From: Rhodospirillales bacterium
Lineage (GTDB): Bacteria > Pseudomonadota > Alphaproteobacteria > Acetobacterales > Acetobacteraceae
Assembly (NCBI GenBank): GCA_025359905.1
Contig: JANYDF010000135.1
Coordinates: 1 to 64,000 of the forward strand
Direction: 5' to 3'
DNA: 64,000 bases
A program made the translations under genes and the position numbers. The notes beneath the pieces were generated by a model. It made no database searches, was not told where the DNA came from, and saw nothing but the letters and a program-made list of their open reading frames with translations. Numbering within the stretch: the first letter of the stretch is position 1; the number at the start of each line of letters is the position of its first letter. Of this stretch, positions 20,822 through 28,578 are shown piece by piece.

Positions 20822-21970
20822 ATGAGCAAGCCAAGTGTGCTGCGGCGGGCAAAGCGGTCCGTCGACTCGCTCGCGGGGCTCGCTTTGCTGGCGCTGCTGG
20901 CAGGTTGCTCCGGCCACCACGGCACCATCAGCTCCAATCAAGAAGCCGCGCAGTACGCAGCCAAGGCGCGCCGCGACTACCACCCGCCGGGACCGCCAAG
21001 CGACCCGTGGGGCCCGTACATTGTTGAGGCTGCCTCCAAGTATGACCTGCCGGATCAGTGGATCCGGCAGGTCATGCGCCAGGAATCGGGCGGTCGGCTG
21101 TATGAGAACGGCGAGCTTATCACCTCCAACGCCGGTGCGATGGGGCTGATGCAGGTCATGCCCGCCACCTATGACGAATTGCGCGCCCGGTACACGCTCG
21201 GCGACGATCCGTACGACCCGCACGACAACATCAAGGCTGGCACCGCATATTTGCGGGAGCTGTACGATCTGTACGGCAATCCCGGGTTTCTGGCGGCCTA
21301 CAATGCCGGACCGAAGCGGCTGGACGACTATCTGAGTCACGGCCGCCCGCTGCCTGACGAGACGCGCAACTACGTCGCCCGGATCGGGCCGCATCTTGCG
21401 GGTGCGCTGCCGCAGCGTGTGTCGCCCGCCTCGCAATACGCGATGAACCAATTGCCGCTGAATATTCCGCCCGGCCCGCGCTATCCGAAGAACCGTGGCC
21501 CGGCGCCGGTGGCGCTGGCCAGCAATGCGCGCGGTTCCGCCGGCTGGAAGCGCGGCGATGTGCAAATGGCGGCACTGCCCGAGCCGCCGCGCCAGGCTCC
21601 GCCGCCATCGCAGGCGCAGTTGGCTGGGTACGAACCGGCCCCGAAGCCCGCCAGCGGCGGCTTCCACATCATTCCGCGTGCCATGGCCGATACCTTGCCC
21701 GCGCGCACCGGCGGCCCGTCTACCGGCAATTGGGCCATTCAGGTCGGCGCGTTCAACAGCGAAAGCCTTGCCCGCAGCGCGGCGGAAACCGCCAAGACGC
21801 ACGCCCAGCTGGCCAGCGCTCAGCCGTTCGTCGGCACGGTGAAACAGGCCAAGGCGACGCTGTATCGGGCCCGCCTGGTTGGTTTGTCGCGCGAGAAGGC
21901 CGTGCAGGCCTGCGAAAAGCTGAGCCAGCACGGCAACTGCATGGTCGTCTCGCCTGACGCCCAGTCGTAG
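20822..21970 (+). CDS. Lipoprotein lytic transglycosylase with SPOR domain
   Basis: 382 residues from ATG 20822. Signal peptide with a clear lipobox LLAGC (Cys29). SLT domain at about residues 60-200 with catalytic Glu in RQESGG, then GAMGLMQVMPAT and AYNAGPKRL. A Pro/Ala-rich linker follows, and a C-terminal SPOR domain (NWAIQVGAFNSESLA ... LYRARLVGL) that binds denuded glycan at division sites. It cleaves peptidoglycan between MurNAc and GlcNAc to form anhydro ends, acting in the periplasm from a membrane anchor. The fusion places the enzyme at the septum. Confidence 0.92.
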   Translation: MSKPSVLRRAKRSVDSLAGLALLALLAGCSGHHGTISSNQEAAQYAAKARRDYHPPGPPSDPWGPYIVEAASKYDLPDQWIRQVMRQESGGRLYENGELITSNAGAMGLMQVMPATYDELRARYTLGDDPYDPHDNIKAGTAYLRELYDLYGNPGFLAAYNAGPKRLDDYLSHGRPLPDETRNYVARIGPHLAGALPQRVSPASQYAMNQLPLNIPPGPRYPKNRGPAPVALASNARGSAGWKRGDVQMAALPEPPRQAPPPSQAQLAGYEPAPKPASGGFHIIPRAMADTLPARTGGPSTGNWAIQVGAFNSESLARSAAETAKTHAQLASAQPFVGTVKQAKATLYRARLVGLSREKAVQACEKLSQHGNCMVVSPDAQS

Positions 21971-21985
21971 TCTGGGCGCCAGGCG
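21951..21985. terminator. Bidirectional hairpin between convergent genes
   Basis: CGCCTG-A-CGCCCAG pairs with CTGGGCG-C-CAGGCG (13 bp with one mismatch); the loop TCGTAGT contains the stop codon of the lytic transglycosylase gene. It lies between this gene and the convergent flippase gene. No T-run, so terminator activity is inferred from position and stem. Confidence 0.6.
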
Positions 21986-22006
21986 GCAACCTTAGGCGGC
22001 AACCTT
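21981..22006. repeat. 13-bp tandem duplication at flippase 3' end
   Basis: AGGCGGCAACCTT occurs twice back to back (21981-21993, 21994-22006) and is followed by a third partial copy, AGGCGGCAgCC. Each copy junction carries a TTA, read as TAA on the minus strand, so the flippase stop codon is duplicated. Confidence 0.85.
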
Positions 22007-23483
22007 AGGCGGCAGCCAGCGCCGCCGTGTGGCGGCGTGCGAGCGGCGAGGGCAATGCCCCGCCGAGCACCGCGAACGCCGCCCCGGCAGCCAGCGCCGC
22101 GATAGCGGCAGCGTAGCCAACCAATCCCAAGCCCGGCACCTGCGGCAGCGCAGCGGCGGCAAGCGACGCGGCAACCGGCAGCAGCAGCGGCTTCACGGTC
22201 AGCGGCAGCCGCACTTGGCGTTGCGACAGCACCAGGAACAGGACGAAGCGCGCGGCTTGCGCCAGCACCGTGGCGGCAATCGCCCCGGCCACGCCGTAGC
22301 CAGGAATGAAGGCCGCGTAGCCAGCCAGCGCCACGACGGCGGCCATCGAGTTGATTGCCATCGGCATCGTGCCGGTGCGCCGGGCGTAGCAACCCACGTT
22401 CACCAAGCTGCCCAGGCTTTGCAGCGCCATCGCAGCGGCCAGCCACGGCACCATCGCAGCAGCGGCGTGATACGCGGGCGGGGTCAGCGCATGGATCAGG
22501 ATCGGGCCAACCACCCCGGTCGCCGCCGCCGCAAGCACGGTCAGCGTGGCGCCAGAGGTCACGGTGCGGGCGCTCTGCGCAATCCCGTCCGGGGCCGACA
22601 GCAGGCCGACGCGGCGCGGGTACCACCACAGTTCGAACGGCTGGGTCAGCAGGGCGGCGATCATCGCGATCTTGGCGGCCAGGGCGTACTGCCCGAGGCT
22701 GCTGGCGGGCACCGTGCCGGCCAGGATCCAGCGGTCGGCGGTGCCGAGCGCGAAGCTGGCCAACCCGCCGCCAACCAACGGCAGACCATAGGCCAGGAAG
22801 CGGCCGGAATGCTGCGGCGCAATCACCAAGCCGGTCTCACGCGCTTGCCGTGCCGCAAGCAGGGCACCGGCGGCCACCGCTGCCACCATGCCGCCCGCCA
22901 GCACGCCTTCCACGCCCCAGCCCATCGCCACGCAGCCAGCCACCAGCGACGCTTGAAAGGTGGATCGCAGAGCCGTTGCAGCCGAATAGGTGCTAGCCTT
23001 GCCACGCATACGCATGAAAGCCAGCGGCACCGCGATCAACGCTTCCAGCGCCACTGCCGAGCCAAGCAGCACAATCTCGGCCGGCTTCGTCGCCAGCGGC
23101 ATCATCGCCGCAAGTTGCGAGGCGAACGCCATGGTCACCCCGATCCCAGCCAGCGCGATCAGCGTGCCGAGGCCGAGAATTTCCGCCGCCGCCCGCCGCC
23201 CAGATGCATCGTCGCCGCTGGCAAAGCGATAAGCGGTATCGACCAGCCCGGCGCCGGCGAACAGCGCGCCGATTTCGGCGGCGCTCGATAGCAACTCCAA
23301 CCGGGCGAAGTCCGCCGGGGCCAGCATCGCGGTCAGCAGCGGCAGCGTCAGCATGGCCAGCGCCTTGGTCCAGCCCAGGCTGACACCATAGAAGACCGTG
23401 TCGCGCAGCCCCTTCGATAGACCGGGCCATATAGCCAATACGCGCAGCAGCCCTGCGGGAAGCTTCAAACGGGCGGCTTGCAT
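22005..23483 (-). CDS. Polysaccharide/lipid-linked oligosaccharide flippase (Wzx/MOP superfamily)
   Basis: 492 residues, about 12-14 hydrophobic helices, with the MOP-superfamily look (GVSLGWTKALAMLTLPLLTAML at the start, ADRWILAGTVPASSLGQYALAAKI in the middle, PFELWWYPRR). Such proteins turn undecaprenyl-linked sugar units to the periplasmic face. CAGGAG lies eight bases before the ATG. The Wzx-like flippase and the ABC exporter pair nearby are normally alternative routes, so they may serve two different glycans. No glycosyltransferases are in the window. Confidence 0.85.
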   Translation of the reverse strand: MQAARLKLPAGLLRVLAIWPGLSKGLRDTVFYGVSLGWTKALAMLTLPLLTAMLAPADFARLELLSSAAEIGALFAGAGLVDTAYRFASGDDASGRRAAAEILGLGTLIALAGIGVTMAFASQLAAMMPLATKPAEIVLLGSAVALEALIAVPLAFMRMRGKASTYSAATALRSTFQASLVAGCVAMGWGVEGVLAGGMVAAVAAGALLAARQARETGLVIAPQHSGRFLAYGLPLVGGGLASFALGTADRWILAGTVPASSLGQYALAAKIAMIAALLTQPFELWWYPRRVGLLSAPDGIAQSARTVTSGATLTVLAAAATGVVGPILIHALTPPAYHAAAAMVPWLAAAMALQSLGSLVNVGCYARRTGTMPMAINSMAAVVALAGYAAFIPGYGVAGAIAATVLAQAARFVLFLVLSQRQVRLPLTVKPLLLPVAASLAAAALPQVPGLGLVGYAAAIAALAAGAAFAVLGGALPSPLARRHTAALAAA

Positions 23484-23767
23484 GGGGCGGCTCCTGCAAT
23501 CTGGTATCTTGGCAGGTCAACTGCATTTCGTGTGCCACCCGCTTCCGCTTACGCTGCCTCGCAATCTGCGAATCATCCCTTAAAGCCCCGCCCGCCGCCA
23601 GCTTGCGGACGATCGGTGGCCGGCGGCGGCATCGCGCCGCCACCGTGGCATCGCCCGATTCGCAAATTGCAGCGCGCCACCGCCCTGCCGCGGCCAGAAA
23701 GTGGCCTGCAAACGTGGCACGCCGATTGCTGACGTGTTGGCAACCTCTCGACACCAGGACACGTGAC

Positions 23768-24154
23768 ATGACCGCAATCGCCATCAGCACCAAAATCTCC
23801 AACGGCCAAAACGAGGTCCGTCTGCAGGTGACCGGCGCGATGAATGCCGCCAGCATCGAAGATTGGCGCGCTGCATTCGAAACTGCCGCTGCTTCCAATG
23901 CCCGCCGCGTGGTGTTGGACTTGGCTGGCGTGCAGGCCATCGACGGCTCTGGCATCGGCGCGATTTCTTATCTGTTCAAGCGGCTGATGTCGCGTGGCCG
24001 CAAGCTCGTGGTCAGCAGCGTCGCCGGCCAGCCGCTGAAGCTGCTCACCGAACTTGGGCTGGACAGCATCCTGGGCGTCGAAACCGTCCCGGCGATGGGC
24101 ATGCCCGGCCGCCGCAGCTGGTTCGGCGGCTTCGCTGCCGCCCACAGCGTCTAA
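23768..24154 (+). CDS. STAS-domain protein (anti-sigma-factor-antagonist-like)
   Basis: 128 residues from ATG 23768, with AGGA nine bases upstream. A single STAS domain: VRLQVTGAMNAASIEDWRAAF, VVLDLAGVQAIDGSGIGAISYL. Ser61 in DGSGIG aligns with the regulatory phosphoserine of SpoIIAA/RsbV. It has a C-terminal tail GRRSWFGGFAAAHSV. No anti-sigma kinase or sigma factor is adjacent. The next gene, 51 bases on, is a CpsD-like P-loop protein, so a role in switching polysaccharide production is plausible but inferred. The 284-base gap upstream, shared with the flippase gene, is GC-rich and holds an 8-bp inverted repeat (TGCGAATC 23567 / GATTCGCA 23657) of unknown meaning. Confidence 0.85.
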   Translation: MTAIAISTKISNGQNEVRLQVTGAMNAASIEDWRAAFETAAASNARRVVLDLAGVQAIDGSGIGAISYLFKRLMSRGRKLVVSSVAGQPLKLLTELGLDSILGVETVPAMGMPGRRSWFGGFAAAHSV

Positions 24155-24205
24155 CCCGCGTTCGCTACGTCCACTTCGGCTCGCATGTTGCTGAAAGGCT
24201 CTGCC

Positions 24206-24958
24206 ATGACCACCCTGTCCCCCTACGATCCGGAGATCGGTACGCTGTGGCGCGCCATCGCTGCCTCTGGCGCACGGAGCGTAGCAGTGGTGTCCGGCGG
24301 GCATGGCGAAGGTTCTACGATGATCGCCAGCGCACTGGCCCGCCGCGCCGGCATCGAAGGCGTCGCGACATTGCTGGCCGATCTGAATACGTCCCGCCCG
24401 GCGGTCGCCCGTCTCCTCGGCCTGCGGCCCCGCCACGGTGAAGTGGTGAAACTGACCAGCCTCGGCATGAGCGTGCTGGCGGCCCCTGACCGCGAAGACC
24501 TGGAGGCTTGGCGCGATTGCAGCGTGCTGGCCAACGATGTTCATCGCTGGCAGGCGGAATACGGCTTGATCGTATTCGACGCCGCACCGGTACTCGCCGA
24601 TCCGTCCGCCCCGGTGCGCGGCGTTACGGCTGCCGCCGCAGCGGATGCGACCGTCATCGTCATGCAGAACGGCCAGAACAATGCACAGGCCGTGCTCGAC
24701 CTGCGTAGCCGCTTGGTGGTGGCCGGAGCCCGTCTGCTGGCCACGGTGACCACCGAACGCGACAAGGTTTCGTTGTTGACCAAGCTAGAGCCGGGCACAG
24801 CGCGCGCACCGGCCAAACCGGCGCGTCCGTCCGGCCTCGCGGCCCGGATCAGCGCATCGATGGTCGCCGCAGCGCAGCGTGCCCCGGCCGCGGCCTTCGC
24901 GCGGGTCGGCCACCTGCTGCCGGCGCAAATGCGCTTGGCGCTCCGTCTGGCCGGCTAA
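24206..24958 (+). CDS. CpsD/BY-kinase-like P-loop protein with degenerate Walker A
   Basis: 250 residues from ATG 24206; GAAAGG lies seven bases upstream. The fold resembles bacterial tyrosine kinase/ParA-like proteins of polysaccharide export: P-loop segment SGGHGEGST (residues 30-38), Walker A'-like VATLLADLNTSRPAV, and Walker B-like LIVFDAAPVLADPSA. In active CpsD/Wzc the P-loop reads GEGKST; here the invariant lysine is absent. No Tyr cluster is seen at the C-terminus. It may be a pseudokinase or a non-catalytic partner of a Wzc-like polymerase co-activator. It overlaps the convergent permease by four bases. Confidence 0.75.
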   Translation: MTTLSPYDPEIGTLWRAIAASGARSVAVVSGGHGEGSTMIASALARRAGIEGVATLLADLNTSRPAVARLLGLRPRHGEVVKLTSLGMSVLAAPDREDLEAWRDCSVLANDVHRWQAEYGLIVFDAAPVLADPSAPVRGVTAAAAADATVIVMQNGQNNAQAVLDLRSRLVVAGARLLATVTTERDKVSLLTKLEPGTARAPAKPARPSGLAARISASMVAAAQRAPAAAFARVGHLLPAQMRLALRLAG

Positions 24959-26388
24959 AGCACCAGGGTTAGCAACGCGCCGGCCACGCCCCAGCCAATA
25001 TCGATCCCGACGCCCAGCAGTCCGTCGGTGCTCGCCTGCAAGCGGCCTTGCAGGCCTGCCCGGCGCAACTGCGGCGCGCGGCGCACCGCCAGCCAGACGC
25101 GGGCACCGGCGGCGGCGGCACTGGCAACGCTGGCCGCCGCGAACGCCGCCGCCAGCTTCAAGCCGATGGCCACCACCGGCAAACCGGCAATCAGCAGCAA
25201 AGCGACAATCGTAACCAGAACCTTGGCGCGCAGCACGTGCGCCGGATGGGTGGGCGAGGTTACCGCCAGCGCTTCCGCCTGATCGCCCTCAAACGGCCCG
25301 GCGGCGACGATCTTGGCGATGCGCCCGGTCATCATCGCGGTCAGGAACACCACGCCCGCCACCGACTGCTTGCCGTTCGGGCCGATATTGGTCAGCGCGA
25401 TGGTACCTGGCACCAGGAACACCATCTGGTAGAACATCTGGGCGATCAGCCCTGGATGGCGGATCAGTAACCGGCGTTCCTTACGGCGCAGGGCGTCGAG
25501 CGGGCTGTCGCGGAAGTGCCGCGCCACGCCGTCCATGTGCGCCGCGCGCGGCAACGCCAGATTGCCCATCACGCCGCTGCCGTAGGCGCGGCCAAGCGCC
25601 GCACTCACGCCGAGCACGGCAAGCAGTGCTGCGGCCATCAGCGCCAGTACCGGCATGGTATCGCCCAGCGCCGCGCGCGCCGGCCACCAAAGCGGGCCAG
25701 ACGGCGTGCTGCCCGGGGCGGGCATCAGCGCTTGCCAAACCGCCAGACGAAATTCGGCCGGGATCAGCACTTTAAGCTGAATGGTGATGAACGCCACCGC
25801 ACCAAGCAACGTTGCAATCGTGCGGGCGATCAACTTGGTCCAGCGCGGCCCCGCCCAGGCGAGCAAACCAAAGGTAACCGCCGAGCCGAGCGATGCCGCC
25901 AGCAGGCTGAGGCTGACCAGCACAACATATGCGCCTGCCCAGGCGAATTCACCGCGCAGCATCATGCCGTTGAGCAGCGGCACCAACAGCAACATCGGCA
26001 TGAACCCGGCATTCAGCGCGATGGCGGCGAGCCGCGAAATCAGCACCCGGCGCATCGGCAGCGGCGAGGACATGAGCAAGTCCAGATCGCCACGCTGAAA
26101 CAGCGACTCGGTCGATTCGCTGATCGCCTTCGATAGGAACAGCGCAAACGCCCCGGCGATGGCGAACGACGCCACCAGCAACGCCGGGGCCCGCGCAGTG
26201 TCGTGCAAGTGCGCCAGTTCCGGGGCGTACAGCAGGCCGCCCAGATGCAGCAGCACCACAACGCTGATCACCACATAGCGCAGCACGAAGCGCTTGCGCT
26301 TGCTGGCCGACCGCAACTCGCGGCCCATCAGCCGCAGATCGTGACGCAGCAGCCAGAGCGCCGAGCCCGGACCAAAGACCGCGCTCAT
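24955..26388 (-). CDS. ABC-2 family exporter permease
   Basis: 477 residues from ATG 26388, which overlaps the ATPase stop (ATGA). About ten to twelve TM helices: a first block with FVLRYVVISVVVLLHLGG, a cytoplasmic RGDLDLLMSSPLPMRRVLISR coupling motif, and a second block after residue 300 (RRKERRLLIRHPGLIAQMFYQ). The duplicated organisation and the RxxDLDLLMSSPxP motif are typical of large single-chain ABC-2 permeases. It works with the ATPase upstream; the substrate is unknown. A longer in-frame extension upstream lies inside the ATPase gene and is not real. Confidence 0.85.
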   Translation of the reverse strand: MSAVFGPGSALWLLRHDLRLMGRELRSASKRKRFVLRYVVISVVVLLHLGGLLYAPELAHLHDTARAPALLVASFAIAGAFALFLSKAISESTESLFQRGDLDLLMSSPLPMRRVLISRLAAIALNAGFMPMLLLVPLLNGMMLRGEFAWAGAYVVLVSLSLLAASLGSAVTFGLLAWAGPRWTKLIARTIATLLGAVAFITIQLKVLIPAEFRLAVWQALMPAPGSTPSGPLWWPARAALGDTMPVLALMAAALLAVLGVSAALGRAYGSGVMGNLALPRAAHMDGVARHFRDSPLDALRRKERRLLIRHPGLIAQMFYQMVFLVPGTIALTNIGPNGKQSVAGVVFLTAMMTGRIAKIVAAGPFEGDQAEALAVTSPTHPAHVLRAKVLVTIVALLLIAGLPVVAIGLKLAAAFAAASVASAAAAGARVWLAVRRAPQLRRAGLQGRLQASTDGLLGVGIDIGWGVAGALLTLVL

Positions 26389-27113
26389 GCCAGCGGGCCA
26401 GCCGTGACATGCAGAAACACGTCTTCCAAGGTTTCCTGGCCCGGCCCGGCGCCGCGCCGCAGTTCCTCGAAACTGCCCTGCGCCACCATCCGTCCGGTAA
26501 CAATGATGCCAATCCGGTCCGCCAGCCGTTCGGCGACCTCCAACACATGCGTGGTCAGGACCACGGTACGCCCGGTCTTCACCCGGGCGCGCAACAGGTC
26601 TTTGACCTGCCGCGACGCCGCTGCATCCAGCCCGCTCAGCGGTTCGTCCATCACCAGCAATTTCGGATCGTGCAACAGTGCCCCGGCCAGCGCGGTCTTT
26701 TGCCGCATCCCGCGGGAAAATCCCTCGCAGTGCTCGCCCCGGTGCGGCCACAACCCAAGCTCGGTCAACAGCGCTTCGGCAAGCGGGCGCGCCGTGGCGG
26801 CGGGTACCTGCCAAAGTCCGGCGACGAATTCCAGATACTCCAGCGGCGTCAGCCGATCATACAGCAGCGGCTCATCGGCCAGCCACGCGGTGACCTGCTT
26901 GGCCTGCGCCGGGTGCGCCAGCGCGTCGACCCCGGCAATGGCGATGCTGCCCGCGTCCGGCGCCAGCAGCCCGCACACCATGCGCAGCGTCGTGGTCTTC
27001 CCCGCGCCATTCGGGCCCAGCAGCGCGTAGATCTCACCCTCGGCAATGCTCAAATCGAGGTGGTCGACCGCCGGCCGGCCGAACGACTTGCAAAGCCCGC
27101 GTACCTGCAACAT
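26385..27113 (-). CDS. ABC exporter ATPase
   Basis: 242 residues from ATG 27113 (MLQVRGLCKSFG), with CAGGAG nine bases before it; an in-frame start at 27188 is less likely. Walker A GPNGAGKTT, signature FSRGMRQK (Ser-Arg-Gly replacing SGG, common in this subfamily), Walker B LLVMDEPLSGLD, switch His in TTHVLE. It is partner of the permease directly downstream and forms a two-gene exporter operon. Confidence 0.9.
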   Translation of the reverse strand: MLQVRGLCKSFGRPAVDHLDLSIAEGEIYALLGPNGAGKTTTLRMVCGLLAPDAGSIAIAGVDALAHPAQAKQVTAWLADEPLLYDRLTPLEYLEFVAGLWQVPAATARPLAEALLTELGLWPHRGEHCEGFSRGMRQKTALAGALLHDPKLLVMDEPLSGLDAAASRQVKDLLRARVKTGRTVVLTTHVLEVAERLADRIGIIVTGRMVAQGSFEELRRGAGPGQETLEDVFLHVTAGPLA

Positions 27114-27249
27114 GCGGGATATGCTCCTGAAATAATCGGTGGCGCGCCCAACGAACCAACGCGTCATGTTAGGCCAGAATAGTCCCATGCAACCACCGGG
27201 CGCCCGATTTCACCCGCTTATCGCCGCCGCCAACCGTGGCTCCGCGTCC

Positions 27250-28362
27250 TTACCCAACCAGCCGCAATGCGCGATCCAAACTGGTCAACGAGACAGCGCC
27301 ACCTTCGGTGATCAGCACATCGTCCTCCACCCGCACACCGACCTCGCCGTTGCGATACAGACCCGGCTCAATGGTGATCACCATGCCCGGCTCCAGCACC
27401 TGCTGATTGCCGATCATCACCTGCGGCGCTTCATGCACTTCCAGCCCCAGGCCATGCCCAGTCTTGTGCACCACCAACTCCGGGAAGCCGCCGGCGCGCA
27501 ATGTGGCGGTCACTTCGCGGTCGAGCGTATCCAGCGTCATGCCTGGCTTGGCAATCGCGCGGCCGAGCGCATTGGCAGCGGCAACGGCATCGTAAATCGC
27601 GCGATGTTCGTCCGACACCGCTTCGACAAACACCGTGCGGGTGATGTCGGCGTTGTAGCCGCCCCAGGCGGCGCCATAGTCGATCAGCAATGCATCGCCC
27701 CGGCGCAGCAACCGGTCAGGGCTTGGCGCGCCATGCGGGTCGGCGGCCGCTGCCCCGGACAACACGATCGGCTCGAAGGCCATGCCCTCGGCGCCCTCGG
27801 CGATCATGGCGCTGACCAGATCTTGCCGCACCGCCGCTTCGCTCATGCCCGCGCGCACCCGGCCCATCACTGCCAGCCATGCGCGCTCGCTGATGGCGAT
27901 GGCTTGCCGCATCGCAGCGATCTCGGCGGCGTCCTTGTGCAGCCGCATGGCCGATACCGCGTCGTGCGCATCGCTCACCAGCGTGTTGCCGAAGCTGCGG
28001 CGCAGCACCTCGGCCTCGAAGAAGCGCATCCGCTGACCTTCTACGCCCAGGCGGCCCGGCGTGAAGCGGCGCGCCAGCATTGCAAACGCCGCTGCGAAGC
28101 CATCAGCGTCTTGCCAATACACGGTCTCGACATCCGGCATCGCCGCCTGCCAGCGCGCCCGCTCCAGCACTGGGATGATGGCGTGCCGTGCGCCAGTGGC
28201 CGCAACAAACAAGACTGTGGGGCGTTCCATCAAATGGAAATGCACCCCTGTGAGGAAATAGAAATTGGCCCCCGGCACGACCGCCACGGCGTCCAGCCCG
28301 GCACGGCCGATCGACGCGACCAGCCGGCCGAGGCGAGCGTCGAGCAGATCGGAGGATGTCAT
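27250..28362 (-). CDS. M24-family Xaa-Pro peptidase-like metalloprotein
   Basis: 370 residues from ATG 28362, with AAAGGAG eight bases upstream. N-terminal creatinase-type domain ([17 protein letters not shown]) and C-terminal pita-bread domain with all five metal ligands: Asp in LIDYGA, Asp in NADITRT, His in [10 protein letters not shown], Glu in TIEPGLY and Glu in VRVEDDV. It probably cleaves Xaa-Pro dipeptides or imidopeptides in the cytoplasm with Mn/Co. It is divergent from the DUF2339 gene, with a 216-base intergenic region. Confidence 0.9.
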   Translation of the reverse strand: MTSSDLLDARLGRLVASIGRAGLDAVAVVPGANFYFLTGVHFHLMERPTVLFVAATGARHAIIPVLERARWQAAMPDVETVYWQDADGFAAAFAMLARRFTPGRLGVEGQRMRFFEAEVLRRSFGNTLVSDAHDAVSAMRLHKDAAEIAAMRQAIAISERAWLAVMGRVRAGMSEAAVRQDLVSAMIAEGAEGMAFEPIVLSGAAAADPHGAPSPDRLLRRGDALLIDYGAAWGGYNADITRTVFVEAVSDEHRAIYDAVAAANALGRAIAKPGMTLDTLDREVTATLRAGGFPELVVHKTGHGLGLEVHEAPQVMIGNQQVLEPGMVITIEPGLYRNGEVGVRVEDDVLITEGGAVSLTSLDRALRLVG

Positions 28363-28578
28363 AGAATCGGCTCCTTTGCCCGTATCCGCGCGCCGTCCAT
28401 CATCGCAACCGTCAGAATTTCCATACTCAGCTCCAGCCAGCGCCCGCGCACCATGCCCCGCCAGCTTATCCACAGAGCTCGGCGCGCGCCAAATCGCAGC
28501 CGGCTGCAGCGCCGATAAGTTCGCGGCGCGATCCCGTGATAGCCTCGCTTCGCCCCCATGGGGTGAGGAGACCGAGCG

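Noticed and set aside
20822-20950. Separate membrane protein from the hydrophobic start of the lytic transglycosylase gene
   Set aside because: This stretch is the lipoprotein signal peptide of the same gene, ending in LLAGC.
23567-23664. Structured RNA or long stem in the leader between flippase and STAS genes
   Set aside because: Only an 8-bp inverted repeat 82 bases apart and generic CCG/CGG complementarity; not enough for a ncRNA claim.
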